NCBI RefSeq assembly: GCF_009299475.1
Contig: NZ_WBSN01000011.1
Location: 1 to 64,000 of the forward strand
Length of the DNA: 64,000 bases
Direction of reading: 5' to 3'
Source: Bifidobacterium avesanii
GTDB lineage: Bacteria; Actinomycetota; Actinomycetes; Actinomycetales; Bifidobacteriaceae
The translations under genes and the position numbers were made by a program. The notes beneath the pieces were generated by a model. It ran no database searches, was not told where the DNA came from, and saw only the letters and a program-made list of their open reading frames with translations. Below, piece by piece: positions 25,991-35,402 of this stretch (position 1 is its first letter; each line of letters opens with the position of its first letter).

Positions 25991-26949
25991 GCTCCCGACT
26001 GCCATTCGCCACCCGCAGGAAGAACGCCGAACGGGACGCCGAGCTCGCCGGGGCGCTGGACCGCTCCGCGCGCACCCGCGGCGGCTCGCTGTGGCGCGAC
26101 GCGATCCACGCGTTCCTGCGCAACAAGACCGCCGTGGCCGCGCTCATCGTGCTGCTGGCCATCGTGCTCATCAGCTACGTGGGACCGTTCCTGAGCCCGT
26201 GGGGCATCAACGACTACGACGTGATGAACATGAAGCAGGGCCCGAGCGCGGAGCACTGGCTCGGCACGGACAGCTACGGGCGCGACGTGTTCACGCGCGT
26301 CATGTACGCCGGCCGCATCTCCATCGCCATCGGGCTGATCTCCATGCTCGTCTCGGTGCTGTTCGGCGCCGTGCTGGGCGTGGTCTCCGGCTACTTCGGC
26401 GGCTGGGTGGACGGCGTGACCATGCGCATCGCGGACGTCGTGTTGTCCATCCCGAGCATGCCGCTCATGTTCATCATCGCCGCGCTGCTGAGCGCCTTCA
26501 AGGTGCCCGCCGAGCTCAAGGTGTACTTCGTGATCGTGATGCTGAGCTTCGTGGGCTGGCCTTCCATCGCCCGCATGATCCGCGGCCAGGTGCTTTCCAT
26601 CCGCGAACGCATGTACGTGCGCGCGGCCGACGTGCTGGGGCTCGGCACCGGCTCGAAGCTGTTCCGCCACATCCTGCCCAACACGTACCCGATCCTCATC
26701 GTGGAGGCCACGCTGGCCACCGCGAACGGCATCATGAACGAGTCGGCGCTGAGCTTCCTCGGCCTCGGCGTCTCGCAGCCCATCCCCTCGTGGGGCAACA
26801 TGATCTCCGCGGCCAACAACCTCATCGACTTCCAGATGCACTGGTGGCTGTGGGTCACGCCGGGCCTGGCGGTGTTCGCCACGGTGATCTCCATCAACAC
26901 GATCGGCGACCGTCTGCGCGACGCGTTCGATCCGAAGCAGTACGCGTGA
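25987..26949 (+). CDS. dppC: Peptide ABC transporter permease DppC/OppC type
   Basis: This 320-aa membrane protein is the second transport subunit. A cytosolic N-terminus of about 45 residues with many Arg leads to the first helix (VAALIVLLAIVLISYVGPFL). The family motif HWLGTDSYGRDVFTRVMYAGR occupies residues about 85-105, and the coupling segment ADVLGLGTGSKLFRHILPN lies near 215. The ATG at 25987 overlaps the dppB stop by 4 bp; a much longer upstream open frame was rejected because it would overlap all of dppB. It is 24 bp before the ATPase gene. Confidence 0.94.
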   Translation: MSSRLPFATRRKNAERDAELAGALDRSARTRGGSLWRDAIHAFLRNKTAVAALIVLLAIVLISYVGPFLSPWGINDYDVMNMKQGPSAEHWLGTDSYGRDVFTRVMYAGRISIAIGLISMLVSVLFGAVLGVVSGYFGGWVDGVTMRIADVVLSIPSMPLMFIIAALLSAFKVPAELKVYFVIVMLSFVGWPSIARMIRGQVLSIRERMYVRAADVLGLGTGSKLFRHILPNTYPILIVEATLATANGIMNESALSFLGLGVSQPIPSWGNMISAANNLIDFQMHWWLWVTPGLAVFATVISINTIGDRLRDAFDPKQYA

Positions 26950-26973
26950 GCCGCGGGAACGGAGGCGAAGACG

Positions 26974-28770
26974 ATGACTGACGAAACCGTGAACGACAAC
27001 GAAACCAACGACGTGGCGCTGAGCGTGCGCAACCTCAGGACCTACTTCTACCCGGACGACGGCACGGTCAAAAAGGCCGTGGACGACGTGAGCTTCGACG
27101 TGCGCCGCGGCCGCGTGTGCTGCCTGATCGGCGAATCGGGCTCCGGCAAGAGCGCCACCGCCATGTCGATCATCAACCTCGTGGACCGCCCGGGCAGGGT
27201 GGTCGGCGGCAGCGTGACGTTCGACGGCACGGACCTGCTCAAGTTGGACGCGAAGGCGCTGCGCAAGGTCCGCGGCGCGCGCATCGGCATGATCTTCCAG
27301 GAGCCGATGCACTCGCTCGACCCGGTCTTCACGATCGGCGAGCAGCTCATCGAGACGATCCGCGCGCATGCGGACGTGACGCGCGACGAGGCCGCCAAGC
27401 GCTCGGTCGAATGGCTCAGGCGCGTGGACCTGCCCAACCCCGAGGCGATCATGACCGCCTACCCGCACGAGCTGAGCGGCGGCATGCTGCAGCGCGCGAT
27501 GATCGCCATCGCCCTGTGCTGCGGCCCGAAGCTGCTCATCGCCGACGAGCCGACCACCGCGCTCGACGTGACCGTGCAGGCCCAGATCCTCCGGCTTCTG
27601 GTCAGGCTCAAGGACGAGATCGGGCTGTCGATCCTGCTCATCACGCACGATCTGGGCGTGGTGGCGGAGACGGCGGACGACGTGCTGGTCATGTACGACG
27701 GGCACATCGTGGAGCGCGGCCCGGTGGAGGACATCTTCGACCGCCCGCGGCACCCGTACACCAAGGCGCTGCTGCTCACGCGCCCGATCATCGGCCGCAA
27801 GCTGCGCCGCCTGCCCACGCTGCACGAGGTGATGCGCGAGGTGGGCGACGGCGAAATCGCGCAGCCGCAGGACTGGTCGGCGCTGACCGCCGAGACGATC
27901 GAGCCGGCGGACGCGGACGGCGCTAACGGCGGCGGCACCGGCGGCGTTCCGGCCGATGCCGAGCCGATCCTCACCGTGCGGCACCTCAAGAAATACTTCG
28001 AGCGCGTGCACGGCTTCGGCAAGGGCGAGGGCAACGTGAAGAAGGCCGTGGACGACGTGAGCTTCGACGTGCGCCGCGGCGAGACCGTGGGCCTCGTGGG
28101 CGAATCCGGCTCCGGCAAGACCACGACAGGCCAGACGGTCCTACGCCTGCACGCCAAGACCTCCGGCGACGTGATCTTCGACGGCACGGACGTGTTCTCG
28201 CTGAGCAGCCGCAAACTCGCCAAGCTGCGCACGCGCATGCAGTACGTGTTCCAGGACCCGTACAGCGCGCTCAACCCGCGGCTCAAGGTCGGCTTCGCGA
28301 TCGGCGAGGCGCTGCTGCACCACAAAATGGCCACCAAGCGCGACGTGATGGACAAGGTGGTGGAGACGCTGGAGCTGTGCGGCATGGACTCCTCCTGCGT
28401 GAACCGCTACCCGCACGAGTTCTCCGGCGGCCAGCGCCAGCGCATCGTGATCGCGCGCGCCATGGCCCTGCAGCCCGAGTTCGTGGTGGCGGACGAGCCG
28501 GTCTCCGCGCTCGACGTGTCGATTCAGGCGGAGATCATCAACCTGTTCAGCGAACTGCAGCGCAAGCGCAACGTGTCGTTTCTGTTCATCTCGCACGACC
28601 TGAGCGTGGTGGAGCACATCTGCTCGTCCATCCTCGTGATGCACAACGGGCGGATCGTGGAGCGCGGGTCCGTGGACGACGTGTTCAACCACCCTCAGGA
28701 CGACTACACGAAGAGCCTGCTCGACTCCATCCCCGCCAGCAACCCGAGGTACCGCAAGATCGGGCGCTGA
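26974..28770 (+). CDS. Fused double ATPase of the peptide ABC transporter (DppD-DppF type)
   Basis: This 598-aa protein joins the two ATPases that are separate in classical Dpp/Opp systems. The first domain has Walker [10 protein letters not shown], signature LSGGMLQR and Walker [13 protein letters not shown]. The second has [20 protein letters not shown] and [11 protein letters not shown]. Both end in short oligopeptide/dipeptide C-terminal segments ([11 protein letters not shown] and [11 protein letters not shown]). A Gly/Ala linker near residues 310-325 joins them. GGAGG precedes the start. It is the last gene of the transporter and is followed by a 30-bp palindrome. Confidence 0.94.
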   Translation: MTDETVNDNETNDVALSVRNLRTYFYPDDGTVKKAVDDVSFDVRRGRVCCLIGESGSGKSATAMSIINLVDRPGRVVGGSVTFDGTDLLKLDAKALRKVRGARIGMIFQEPMHSLDPVFTIGEQLIETIRAHADVTRDEAAKRSVEWLRRVDLPNPEAIMTAYPHELSGGMLQRAMIAIALCCGPKLLIADEPTTALDVTVQAQILRLLVRLKDEIGLSILLITHDLGVVAETADDVLVMYDGHIVERGPVEDIFDRPRHPYTKALLLTRPIIGRKLRRLPTLHEVMREVGDGEIAQPQDWSALTAETIEPADADGANGGGTGGVPADAEPILTVRHLKKYFERVHGFGKGEGNVKKAVDDVSFDVRRGETVGLVGESGSGKTTTGQTVLRLHAKTSGDVIFDGTDVFSLSSRKLAKLRTRMQYVFQDPYSALNPRLKVGFAIGEALLHHKMATKRDVMDKVVETLELCGMDSSCVNRYPHEFSGGQRQRIVIARAMALQPEFVVADEPVSALDVSIQAEIINLFSELQRKRNVSFLFISHDLSVVEHICSSILVMHNGRIVERGSVDDVFNHPQDDYTKSLLDSIPASNPRYRKIGR

Positions 28771-28775
28771 GCCGG

Positions 28776-28805
28776 CGCGGTCGTGTCTGCACAGACACGA
28801 CCGCG
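28776..28805. terminator. 30-bp perfect palindrome after the peptide transporter
   Basis: Arms of 14 nt (CGCGGTCGTGTCTG / CAGACACGACCGCG) around CA, 5 bp after the ATPase stop. It lacks a T-run, so it may be a terminator of weak type, an RNA 3' end stabiliser or a protein site. Confidence 0.5.
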
Positions 28806-28811
28806 TAGCCG

Positions 28812-28868
28812 CCCATAAGGAACGCGTATAGCCGCGCCGGCGAGCGGACGGGCCGCGGTGGGTAAGGT
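28812..28868 (+). promoter_or_regulatory. Promoter of the M20D amidohydrolase with shared 30-bp element
   Basis: Element 28812-28841 (one mismatch to 23008-23037), then 21 nt, then -10 box TAAGGT at 28863-28868. The geometry is the same as before the binding-protein gene. Confidence 0.6.
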
Positions 28869-28892
28869 GTGGGACAGTCGAAAGGAATCGCC

Positions 28893-30125
28893 ATGTCCAA
28901 CACCGCATCCGCCGCGCCCGCCGCCTCCGCCGCCTATCCCGTCCCCGAAGGCCTCCAGTCGCAGCTCGAGGACCACTGCCGCTGGTTCCACCAGCATCCG
29001 GAACCGTCCTACGGGGAGGTCGCCACCACCGCACGCATCAGGGAGATCCTCACCGCGCACGGCATCGAGATCCTCGACACGGGTCTCAGGACCGGTCTCG
29101 TGGCGCGCATCGAGGGCACGGCGGACCCGTCGGCCGTTTCCGGCGCCGGCCATGTGGTGGCGGTGCGCGGCGACATCGACGGCCTGCCGATCACCGAGCA
29201 GACCGGCGTGCCGTACGCCTCGCTCAACGAGGGCTACCTGCACGGCTGCGGCCACGACTACAACCTCACCACGGCCCTCGGCGCGGCGCTCATCCTCGCC
29301 GCCCGCCGCGACTCGTTCGCCGGCACGGTCAAGGTGATCTTCCAGCCGGCCGAGGAGGTGGCCGCCACCAAGGAGGTGCCCACCGGCGCGGTCACGGTGA
29401 TCAACACCGGCGCTTTGAAGGACGTGGAGGCGTTCTACGGCGTGCACGACACGAACGGCACCGAACCGGGCGTCTTCGTCATTCACCCCGGCCCGGACAG
29501 CGGCGCGGTGGACAAGTTCCGCATCACCATCAACGGCAAAGGCACGCACGCCGCGCATCCGAACGGCGGCGCCAACCCGATCCGCACGCTGGCCGCGCTC
29601 ATCGACGGCATCCAGTCGATCGCCGGGCAGGACGTCGAGCCGTCGCACCCCCGCGTCGTCACGGTCACGCACGTCGAATCCGGCAAGACGTGGAACGTCA
29701 TCGCCCCCACCGCGTTCCTCGAGGGCACCGCGCGCACCGCGTTCCCGGAGGACCGCGTGATCATCCACGACCGCTTCCAGGCGCTCGTCAACGGCCTCGG
29801 CGCCGCCTACGGCACCCCCATCGACTTCGAGTGGGAGTACGGCGCGCCCTCGGTCGTCAACGACGAGCACTGGTCGGCCCTCGCAGCGGACACCGCCACC
29901 GCGCTGGGACTCACGGTCACAGCCGGCGGGCAGGCGTCGCTCGGCGGCGAGGACTTCTCGTACTACCTGCAGGAGGCTCCGGGCGCGTTCATCCACATCG
30001 GCGTCGGCAACGCGGACCGTCCGATGCACGGCCCCACGTTCTTCCCGAAGCTCGACGCGCTGGCGGACGGCGCGAACCTGCTCGCCACCGTCGCCCAGCG
30101 CACCCTCGCCGAGCTCGGCGCCTAG
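28893..30125 (+). CDS. M20D-type amidohydrolase/aminoacylase
   Basis: This 410-aa metal-dependent hydrolase resembles hippurate hydrolases and N-acyl-amino-acid amidohydrolases, cytoplasmic enzymes that free amino acids from acylated forms or small peptides. It shows RGDIDGLPITEQTG, the Cys/His metal motif HGCGHDYN, the Glu pair QPAEEVA, and the lid-domain motif NGKGTHAAHPNGGANPI. LGGEDFSYYLQ near the C-terminus holds the last ligand. The start 28893 follows GAAAGGAA at 6 nt. It has its own promoter with the element found before the binding protein, which ties it to peptide use. Confidence 0.88.
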   Translation: MSNTASAAPAASAAYPVPEGLQSQLEDHCRWFHQHPEPSYGEVATTARIREILTAHGIEILDTGLRTGLVARIEGTADPSAVSGAGHVVAVRGDIDGLPITEQTGVPYASLNEGYLHGCGHDYNLTTALGAALILAARRDSFAGTVKVIFQPAEEVAATKEVPTGAVTVINTGALKDVEAFYGVHDTNGTEPGVFVIHPGPDSGAVDKFRITINGKGTHAAHPNGGANPIRTLAALIDGIQSIAGQDVEPSHPRVVTVTHVESGKTWNVIAPTAFLEGTARTAFPEDRVIIHDRFQALVNGLGAAYGTPIDFEWEYGAPSVVNDEHWSALAADTATALGLTVTAGGQASLGGEDFSYYLQEAPGAFIHIGVGNADRPMHGPTFFPKLDALADGANLLATVAQRTLAELGA

Positions 30126-30150
30126 CCGTCGCTTCCCCGTCCGCAGCGTT

Positions 30151-30262
30151 GCCGCTCACGCACTGGATTCGCTCAATCCCCACCCCGCGTTTGCGGCGGA
30201 TTGAGCGAATCCAGTCTGTGAGCGGCGAAAATGCGGTCCAGCGCACCGGATTCGCTCAATCC
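30151..30262. repeat. Long hairpin and half copy, repeat family B
   Basis: GCCGCTCAC plus ACTGGATTCGCTCAATCC pair with GGATTGAGCGAATCCAGT plus GTGAGCGGC (30151-30226): 27 paired bases with one 2-nt mismatch and a centre of 18 nt, the same centre length as the 62-bp-period family. After 12 nt and a few bases, the left arm recurs at 30245-30262. It lies between two convergent genes and may also terminate both. Confidence 0.88.
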
Positions 30263-30290
30263 GCGCTTTTCCGCTGGTCGGACGTCGGCC

Positions 30291-31871
30291 CTAGGCGTCG
30301 ATCGCGCCCTTCACGCTCACGAGGAACGCCGCGGAGACCACCGCGAACGCCACGGCGGCGGCGAACAGCGCGGTGAAGGAGCCAGCGAAGCGCAGGATCA
30401 CGCCCGCCGCCAGCGCGGAAACCACCACGCTCAGCGTGCCGGCGAGGTTCAGGGTGCCGAGCACACGGCCGGCCTCGCGCGGGTCGGGCAGCACGGCGGA
30501 CACGAGCTCCTGGCCGACCGCGTTGAACAGGCCCAGACCGAACCCGGCGAACCCGGCGAACAGCAGCAGCCCGAGCACGGAGGCGGGCAGCACGATCGGC
30601 ATGAGCGCGCCCACGGCCACGCACGCGGCGCCCGCCAGCGACGGACCCCACGCGCCGAACCGGTCGGCGATCGGCCCGGACGCCCACGCGGCCACGAGCG
30701 AGACGACCAGCGTCACCACGCCCATCCATGCGAGCAGCAGCGCGGAGGCGGCGTTGCGGTTCTCCCCCGCGACGCCGGACGTGCCGGCGAACACGCCGTA
30801 CTTCGCCACGAAGAACGCCACCACGGTCACGCAGCCCACGGCGGTCATGAGGAACAGGCGCGACCAGAACACGCGGCGGAACCCCGGCACCTTGCCCTTG
30901 AGGCTCAGCGAGGCGAACGCGTCGTCCATGCTGCTCGGCAGACGCATTTCGACGCTCGAGCGCTCGCGCGGCCAAACCACCACGGCCACGATGCCCGCGA
31001 GCGCCAGCGCGGCGGCGCCCCACGTGAGGCCCTGATGGATGCGGTCGACGAACAGCACGCCCGCGAAGCCGCCGAGCATCTGCGCCACGGCGAGCGCGGT
31101 GCCGTACCAGGCGTCGGCGCTCGGACGGAACTTGTCGGGCACACGGTCGGCCATGACGCTCACGAACGGGCCGATGAGCATGCCGTAGCACGCCTGCACC
31201 ACGCACCACAGGATCACCACGAGGCGCGGCAGGATCGTCGCGCCGCCGAGCGAGGCCAGACCCCACATGGCCAGTCCGGTCAGCAGGCCGCCGCCGACGA
31301 TCCACATGGTGCGCCGGCCGAGCACGGAATGCGTGGCGTCGGACGTGGAAGCGAACACGGTCTGCGTGTAGAAGGAGATCACGGCGCCGAGCGCGCTCAG
31401 CAGGCACAGGGCGGATACGGCCGGCATCATGCCGAACCGGTCGAGCCACGCGGGCAGGAGCGTGCCGGTGGCGGCGGCCATCGGGACCGCGCACAGGATC
31501 GCGCCGGCCACGAAGCCGAGCTTGATGCGCAGCATCTGGCCCTTGGTCGGGCGGGTGCCGTCGGCGGCCACGACCGGGTCGCGCATGTCGAGGTACGCGG
31601 AGTCCGGGTCGGGCATGGCGGCGTCGATGGTGGCGGCGGCCACGGCGGGCGTCATCTCGGTGGCCATGCGCGTGGACTGCAGGCCGGACTGGTCGGCGGA
31701 CGCGGTGGCCTTGTCCTGCGGCAGGCGGACGGCGAGGCGCGCGATGGCGGCCTTGTCCGCGGCGGACAGCACCTTGTCTGGGTCGGGCCTGTCGTCGATG
31801 CCGGGGCGCACGTACACGTCGCCGGGCATGACGAACTTGCGAGGCTGCTGATTTTGGGATGGTTCGGGCAT
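30291..31871 (-). CDS. MFS sugar carrier-like protein, paralogue of the next gene
   Basis: This 526-aa membrane carrier has twelve predicted helices of the major facilitator type, with the loop motifs ADRVPDKFRP and SSVEMRL in equivalent places to its neighbour. Both proteins begin with an unusual cytosolic extension of about 100 residues containing RPGIDDRPD and DMRDPVVAADGTRPTKGQ. The paralogues are about equally long and look like a tandem duplication. It is last in the sucrose cluster (phosphorylase, carrier, carrier), 149 bp after the first carrier with a hairpin between. A related sugar or oligosaccharide is the likely cargo; proton coupling is inferred. Confidence 0.8.
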   Translation of the reverse strand: MPEPSQNQQPRKFVMPGDVYVRPGIDDRPDPDKVLSAADKAAIARLAVRLPQDKATASADQSGLQSTRMATEMTPAVAAATIDAAMPDPDSAYLDMRDPVVAADGTRPTKGQMLRIKLGFVAGAILCAVPMAAATGTLLPAWLDRFGMMPAVSALCLLSALGAVISFYTQTVFASTSDATHSVLGRRTMWIVGGGLLTGLAMWGLASLGGATILPRLVVILWCVVQACYGMLIGPFVSVMADRVPDKFRPSADAWYGTALAVAQMLGGFAGVLFVDRIHQGLTWGAAALALAGIVAVVVWPRERSSVEMRLPSSMDDAFASLSLKGKVPGFRRVFWSRLFLMTAVGCVTVVAFFVAKYGVFAGTSGVAGENRNAASALLLAWMGVVTLVVSLVAAWASGPIADRFGAWGPSLAGAACVAVGALMPIVLPASVLGLLLFAGFAGFGLGLFNAVGQELVSAVLPDPREAGRVLGTLNLAGTLSVVVSALAAGVILRFAGSFTALFAAAVAFAVVSAAFLVSVKGAIDA

Positions 31872-31946
31872 GGTTGCGGTTCCTCTCTGTCAATCCCTCT
31901 TCCGCCCCACAGCTTAGAAAGCGATTTCGACAGCCCGCAACGCAAA

Positions 31947-31985
31947 GGGCCCCGCCGCGGCGAGGGAAACGCCACGGCGGGGGCC
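31947..31985 (-). terminator. Attenuator hairpin between the two MFS genes
   Basis: GGGCCCCGCCG and CGGCGGGGGCCC form a very GC-rich stem, followed on the minus strand by CCCTTTGCG. The T-run is short, so partial read-through is likely. Confidence 0.65.
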
Positions 31986-32020
31986 CGGTGGGGAAACAGG
32001 GAAACGGGAAACGGAGGGAA

Positions 32021-33556
32021 CTACTTCACGTTCTTGATGCGCATGATCAGGAACGCGGCCACGAGCACGAGCACGATGGCGACCGGGAAGATCCACATGT
32101 AGTTCTGGCCGGAGATCACCACGACGATCGAGCCGAGCAGCGAGCCGAGCACGGTGCACAGCGTGTTCGCGAGGTTGAGGATGCCGAGGTCCTTGCCGGC
32201 CTCGTCCGGGTTCGGCAGGACGGACACGTTGAGCGCCTGATCGATCGCGTTGTACACGCCGTAGCCGAAGCCGGCGATCGCGGCGAACAGGTACATGCCC
32301 ATGGCGCTCGGGATGATCCACGGCATGAGCACGCCCACCGCGTACAGGCAGCTGGCGATGGCGACCGGCACCTTGCGCATGCCGATCTTGTCCGTCAGCG
32401 GGCCGGCCACGAGCGCGGCCACGAGCGAGACGACGAGCGTGATGGTGGCCATGACGGCGATGATGTTCGCGGCCTCGTCCGCCAGCGCCTGGTCCTTGAG
32501 GCCGGAGCCGGCCAGCGTGTAGTACTTGACGATGTACAGCTGGTACATGACGATCATGTTGTAGCCGGCCATCATCATGGTGCGGCCGAACAGCGCGTAG
32601 TAGAAGTCGGGCGCGTTCTTGGGCGGGCGGAAGCTCATGAGCAGCATCTTGGCGCTGAACGGCTCGCGCGGCAGGTCCACGCTGGACTTCTCGCGCGGCC
32701 AGACGATCACGGTGACGATGCCGATGAAGCCGAACACGCAGGCGGCCATCATGAAGCCGGTGGACAGGCCGGCGGCCTTGATGACCTGCGCGCCCACGAG
32801 GGAGCCGAGCGTCTGGCCGCAGGCGATGCCGGCGCCATAGAAGCCGGAGATGGTGCCGCGGACCTTGTCCGGCACGCGGTCGGACATGGTGGCGACGAAC
32901 GGGGCGAGCATGACGTTGTAGCCGAGCTGCATGCCGCACCAGGCGACCATGATCACCGCGTGGGAGTGGGTGGCGCCGAGCAGCAGCGCGCACAGGCCGG
33001 TGATGACGCCGCCGGCGATGATCCACGGGGTGCGGCGGCCGAAGCGCGAGCGGGTCAGGTCGGAGAAGGTGCCGAAGATCACGTTGGCGAGCAGGGCCAC
33101 CACGGAGCCGGCCGCGTTCAGGGCGCCGATCATGGCGTCGCGGGAGGCCGGGTCGATCTGGTCGAGCAGCTCGGGCAGGATCAGCGAGCTCAGGGCGACC
33201 CACGGGATGGCGCAGGCCACGGCGGACAGGGTGAAGCCCACGCCAAGGCGGATGATCTCGGCCTTGGTCGGGCGGTGGCCGTCGGCGGAGACCATCGGGT
33301 CGCGCATGTCGTTGAACGCGGAGTTGAGGTCCGGCGCGGCGGAGTCCACGCTGGCCACGGCGGTGGCGAGGTTCGCGGCCTTCGCCTGCGCGGCGGCGAC
33401 CGTGGCGTCCGCCGGGTCGGTCTCGATGGTCTTGGTCTCTCCGGGCTTCATGGCCAGCCGCTCGACGGCCTCCTTCTGCTCGGGCGTGAGCGCCTTGTCG
33501 TAGTCCGGGCGGTCGTCGATGCCCGGGCGCACGAACTTGTCGTTCTCTTCACTCAT
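32021..33556 (-). CDS. scrT: MFS sucrose transporter candidate
   Basis: This 511-aa carrier is the second gene of the sucrose operon. The N-terminal extension (KFVRPGIDDRPDYDKAL, then DMRDPMVSADGHRPTKAE near residue 105) leads into twelve helices. Motif A-like loops DLTRSRFGRRTPWI and SDRVPDKVRG fit the glycoside-pentoside-hexuronide/sucrose carriers. A good ribosome site (GAAAAGAG region) precedes the start. It lies 146 bp after sucrose phosphorylase; this pairing is known from bifidobacterial scr operons, where the carrier brings in sucrose. The role rests on that context. Confidence 0.82.
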   Translation of the reverse strand: MSEENDKFVRPGIDDRPDYDKALTPEQKEAVERLAMKPGETKTIETDPADATVAAAQAKAANLATAVASVDSAAPDLNSAFNDMRDPMVSADGHRPTKAEIIRLGVGFTLSAVACAIPWVALSSLILPELLDQIDPASRDAMIGALNAAGSVVALLANVIFGTFSDLTRSRFGRRTPWIIAGGVITGLCALLLGATHSHAVIMVAWCGMQLGYNVMLAPFVATMSDRVPDKVRGTISGFYGAGIACGQTLGSLVGAQVIKAAGLSTGFMMAACVFGFIGIVTVIVWPREKSSVDLPREPFSAKMLLMSFRPPKNAPDFYYALFGRTMMMAGYNMIVMYQLYIVKYYTLAGSGLKDQALADEAANIIAVMATITLVVSLVAALVAGPLTDKIGMRKVPVAIASCLYAVGVLMPWIIPSAMGMYLFAAIAGFGYGVYNAIDQALNVSVLPNPDEAGKDLGILNLANTLCTVLGSLLGSIVVVISGQNYMWIFPVAIVLVLVAAFLIMRIKNVK

Positions 33557-33622
33557 GGTGTGCTCTTTTCTCTTTGGTTGTTGACTGCGTTGTCGTTGTT
33601 GACTGCTTTGTCAAGTGCTGCG

Positions 33623-33658
33623 GGCCCGGGCGCATGCCGTGTCGCATGGCCCGGGCCG
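33623..33658 (-). terminator. Hairpin between sucrose phosphorylase and carrier
   Basis: GGCCCGGGC-GCATG and CATG-GCCCGGGCC pair around CCGTGTCG. No T-run follows, so it is probably an attenuator or RNA-stability element. Confidence 0.55.
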
Positions 33659-33702
33659 GCGGGGCGGCCTCCGCTTGTGGCTCCCCGCCCGGGACTCTGC
33701 GG

Positions 33703-35226
33703 TCAGGCCGCGACCGGGGGCTCGGCGAGCAGGTCGTGCGTCTCGTGGTCGCCGGCCGCGTCGTGCCACGCGAGGCTGGCGATCGGGGTCGCGTTGTCCA
33801 CGCCGAGGCCGCGCGACGGTTCGAAGGTGAGCGCGGCGGAGGTGCCGGTGGCACCATTCTCCCAGCGGAACGTGATCGCCGCGCCGCCGTCGGCCACTTC
33901 GTAGGAGAAGTCGCCGTCGAACGCGTCGAGCTCGTTGCGGAACTTCGACAGGGCGTTCAGGGCCTTGACGACCGGACGGGCGAGGTTCTCGTCCACCTCG
34001 GCAGTCGAGTAGTAATGGCGGTTGATGTCGCGACCGTTGTTGGTGCGGCGCAGCAGCTCCATGTCGTTGGAGCCGGCGAGCGCGCCCACGTAGTAGACCT
34101 GCGGTACGCCCGGCAGGAAGAACTGCACGGCGCGGGCGGCCAGATAGTGCTGGTCGTTGCGGCCGAGCGCGGAGTAGTACGTGGAGTTGACCTGGTAGAG
34201 GTCGAGGTTGGACGCGGCGGCGCCGGTGGCGGCCTGCGACTCGCCGTTGGTGTTGGCGTGGATGGTCTTGACCAGGTTGTCCACGTCCTCGTCGGGGATG
34301 AGACCCTTGAGGCTGCGGTCGAGCTGGTCGGAGCCGATGTCGATCACGCCGATGCCGTCGTGCGTGTCAAGCACGGTGACCGCGTTGTTCGGGCGGATCT
34401 CGGTCCACTCGGCGAGGGGCTTGATGTTCCCGGAGAACACGGAGTGCAGGAGCAGCGGCGGCAGCGCGAAGTCGTACACGCGGTCCACCTTGGAGGCGAT
34501 CTCCACCTGCTTCTTGTAGTACGAGTGCACCTCGATGAGGATCTCGAGGCCGCGCTTGACGCCCTCCTCCCTCAGGCGGGAGATGAGCTTGAAGGTCTTC
34601 GGCGTCATGAAGCAGCTGGTGCCGGCCTCCTTGGCGCCGTAGCCCACCGCGTCGAGGCGGATGTAGCTCACGTGGCTGGCGGCCATCTGGTCGAAGATGG
34701 ACATGAGGTATTCCCAGCCCTTGTCGGAGTCGGTGTCGATGTCCACCTGCTGCGGGGTGAAGCTCACCCACACCAGACGGGTCTTGCCGGCGAACTTGTA
34801 GTGCGTGAACGGCAGGCCCGGACGCGGGCGGTAGATGCCGGCGAGGTCCTCCTCGGTGGCGCCGTTGGGGAACACGGAGCTCATGGTGAGGAACATCGGG
34901 TAGTACTCGGACTCCTCGCCCTTGGCGAGCACGTCCTGGAACTGCCTGGACTCCCAGCTCATGTGGTTGACGATCGCGTCGACCATGATGTCATGGGTGG
35001 AGCTCAGCTCGGCCACGTCGTCCCAGGAGCCCAGTCGCGGGTCCACCTTGGTGTGGTCGATCGGATCGAAGCCGGCGTCCGCGCCGTCGAACGGGGTGAA
35101 GAACGGCAGGATGTGGACGCCGTCGTACACGCCGTCGAAGCGGGTGCGCAGGATCTCGGTCATGGACTTGAGGGTGCCGTCGCCCAGACGGTCCGCGTAG
35201 GTGATGAGCTGGACCTTGTTCTTCAT
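33703..35226 (-). CDS. scrP: Sucrose phosphorylase
   Basis: This 507-aa GH13 subfamily 18 enzyme splits sucrose with phosphate into glucose-1-phosphate and fructose, saving ATP before the bifid shunt. The nucleophile Asp192 (YIRLDAVGYGAKE) and acid/base Glu232 (ILIEVHSYYKK) have exactly the positions known in the Bifidobacterium adolescentis enzyme, and the stabilising Asp lies in LDTHDGIGV (about 290). The ribosome site AAGGAGATGCC is strong. It is the first gene of a three-gene operon with two MFS carriers and lies behind two identical LacI-type operators. No LacI regulator gene is in this window. Confidence 0.97.
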   Translation of the reverse strand: MKNKVQLITYADRLGDGTLKSMTEILRTRFDGVYDGVHILPFFTPFDGADAGFDPIDHTKVDPRLGSWDDVAELSSTHDIMVDAIVNHMSWESRQFQDVLAKGEESEYYPMFLTMSSVFPNGATEEDLAGIYRPRPGLPFTHYKFAGKTRLVWVSFTPQQVDIDTDSDKGWEYLMSIFDQMAASHVSYIRLDAVGYGAKEAGTSCFMTPKTFKLISRLREEGVKRGLEILIEVHSYYKKQVEIASKVDRVYDFALPPLLLHSVFSGNIKPLAEWTEIRPNNAVTVLDTHDGIGVIDIGSDQLDRSLKGLIPDEDVDNLVKTIHANTNGESQAATGAAASNLDLYQVNSTYYSALGRNDQHYLAARAVQFFLPGVPQVYYVGALAGSNDMELLRRTNNGRDINRHYYSTAEVDENLARPVVKALNALSKFRNELDAFDGDFSYEVADGGAAITFRWENGATGTSAALTFEPSRGLGVDNATPIASLAWHDAAGDHETHDLLAEPPVAA

Positions 35227-35297
35227 GGCATCTCCTTCATCGATGATGGGTGATTGCGGTTGGCGTTGACGTGTTGAGTTATGGCCCGACGCTGGTG

Positions 35298-35311
35298 TCG
35301 AACCGGTTCGA
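35298..35311 (-). promoter_or_regulatory. LacI-type operator O2 in the scrP leader
   Basis: Perfect 14-bp palindrome TCGAACCGGTTCGA, the same as O1 at 35403. The centres are 105 bp apart, ten helical turns, so looping by a tetrameric repressor is possible. Confidence 0.8.
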
Positions 35312-35402
35312 TGCGCCGTACGGCCTTACGCCGCCCATCCTCGCGGACATGCGGCCGGATCGTGCTGCTGTGATTTCCTACTTCCCATCACACCATTGTG
35401 TG

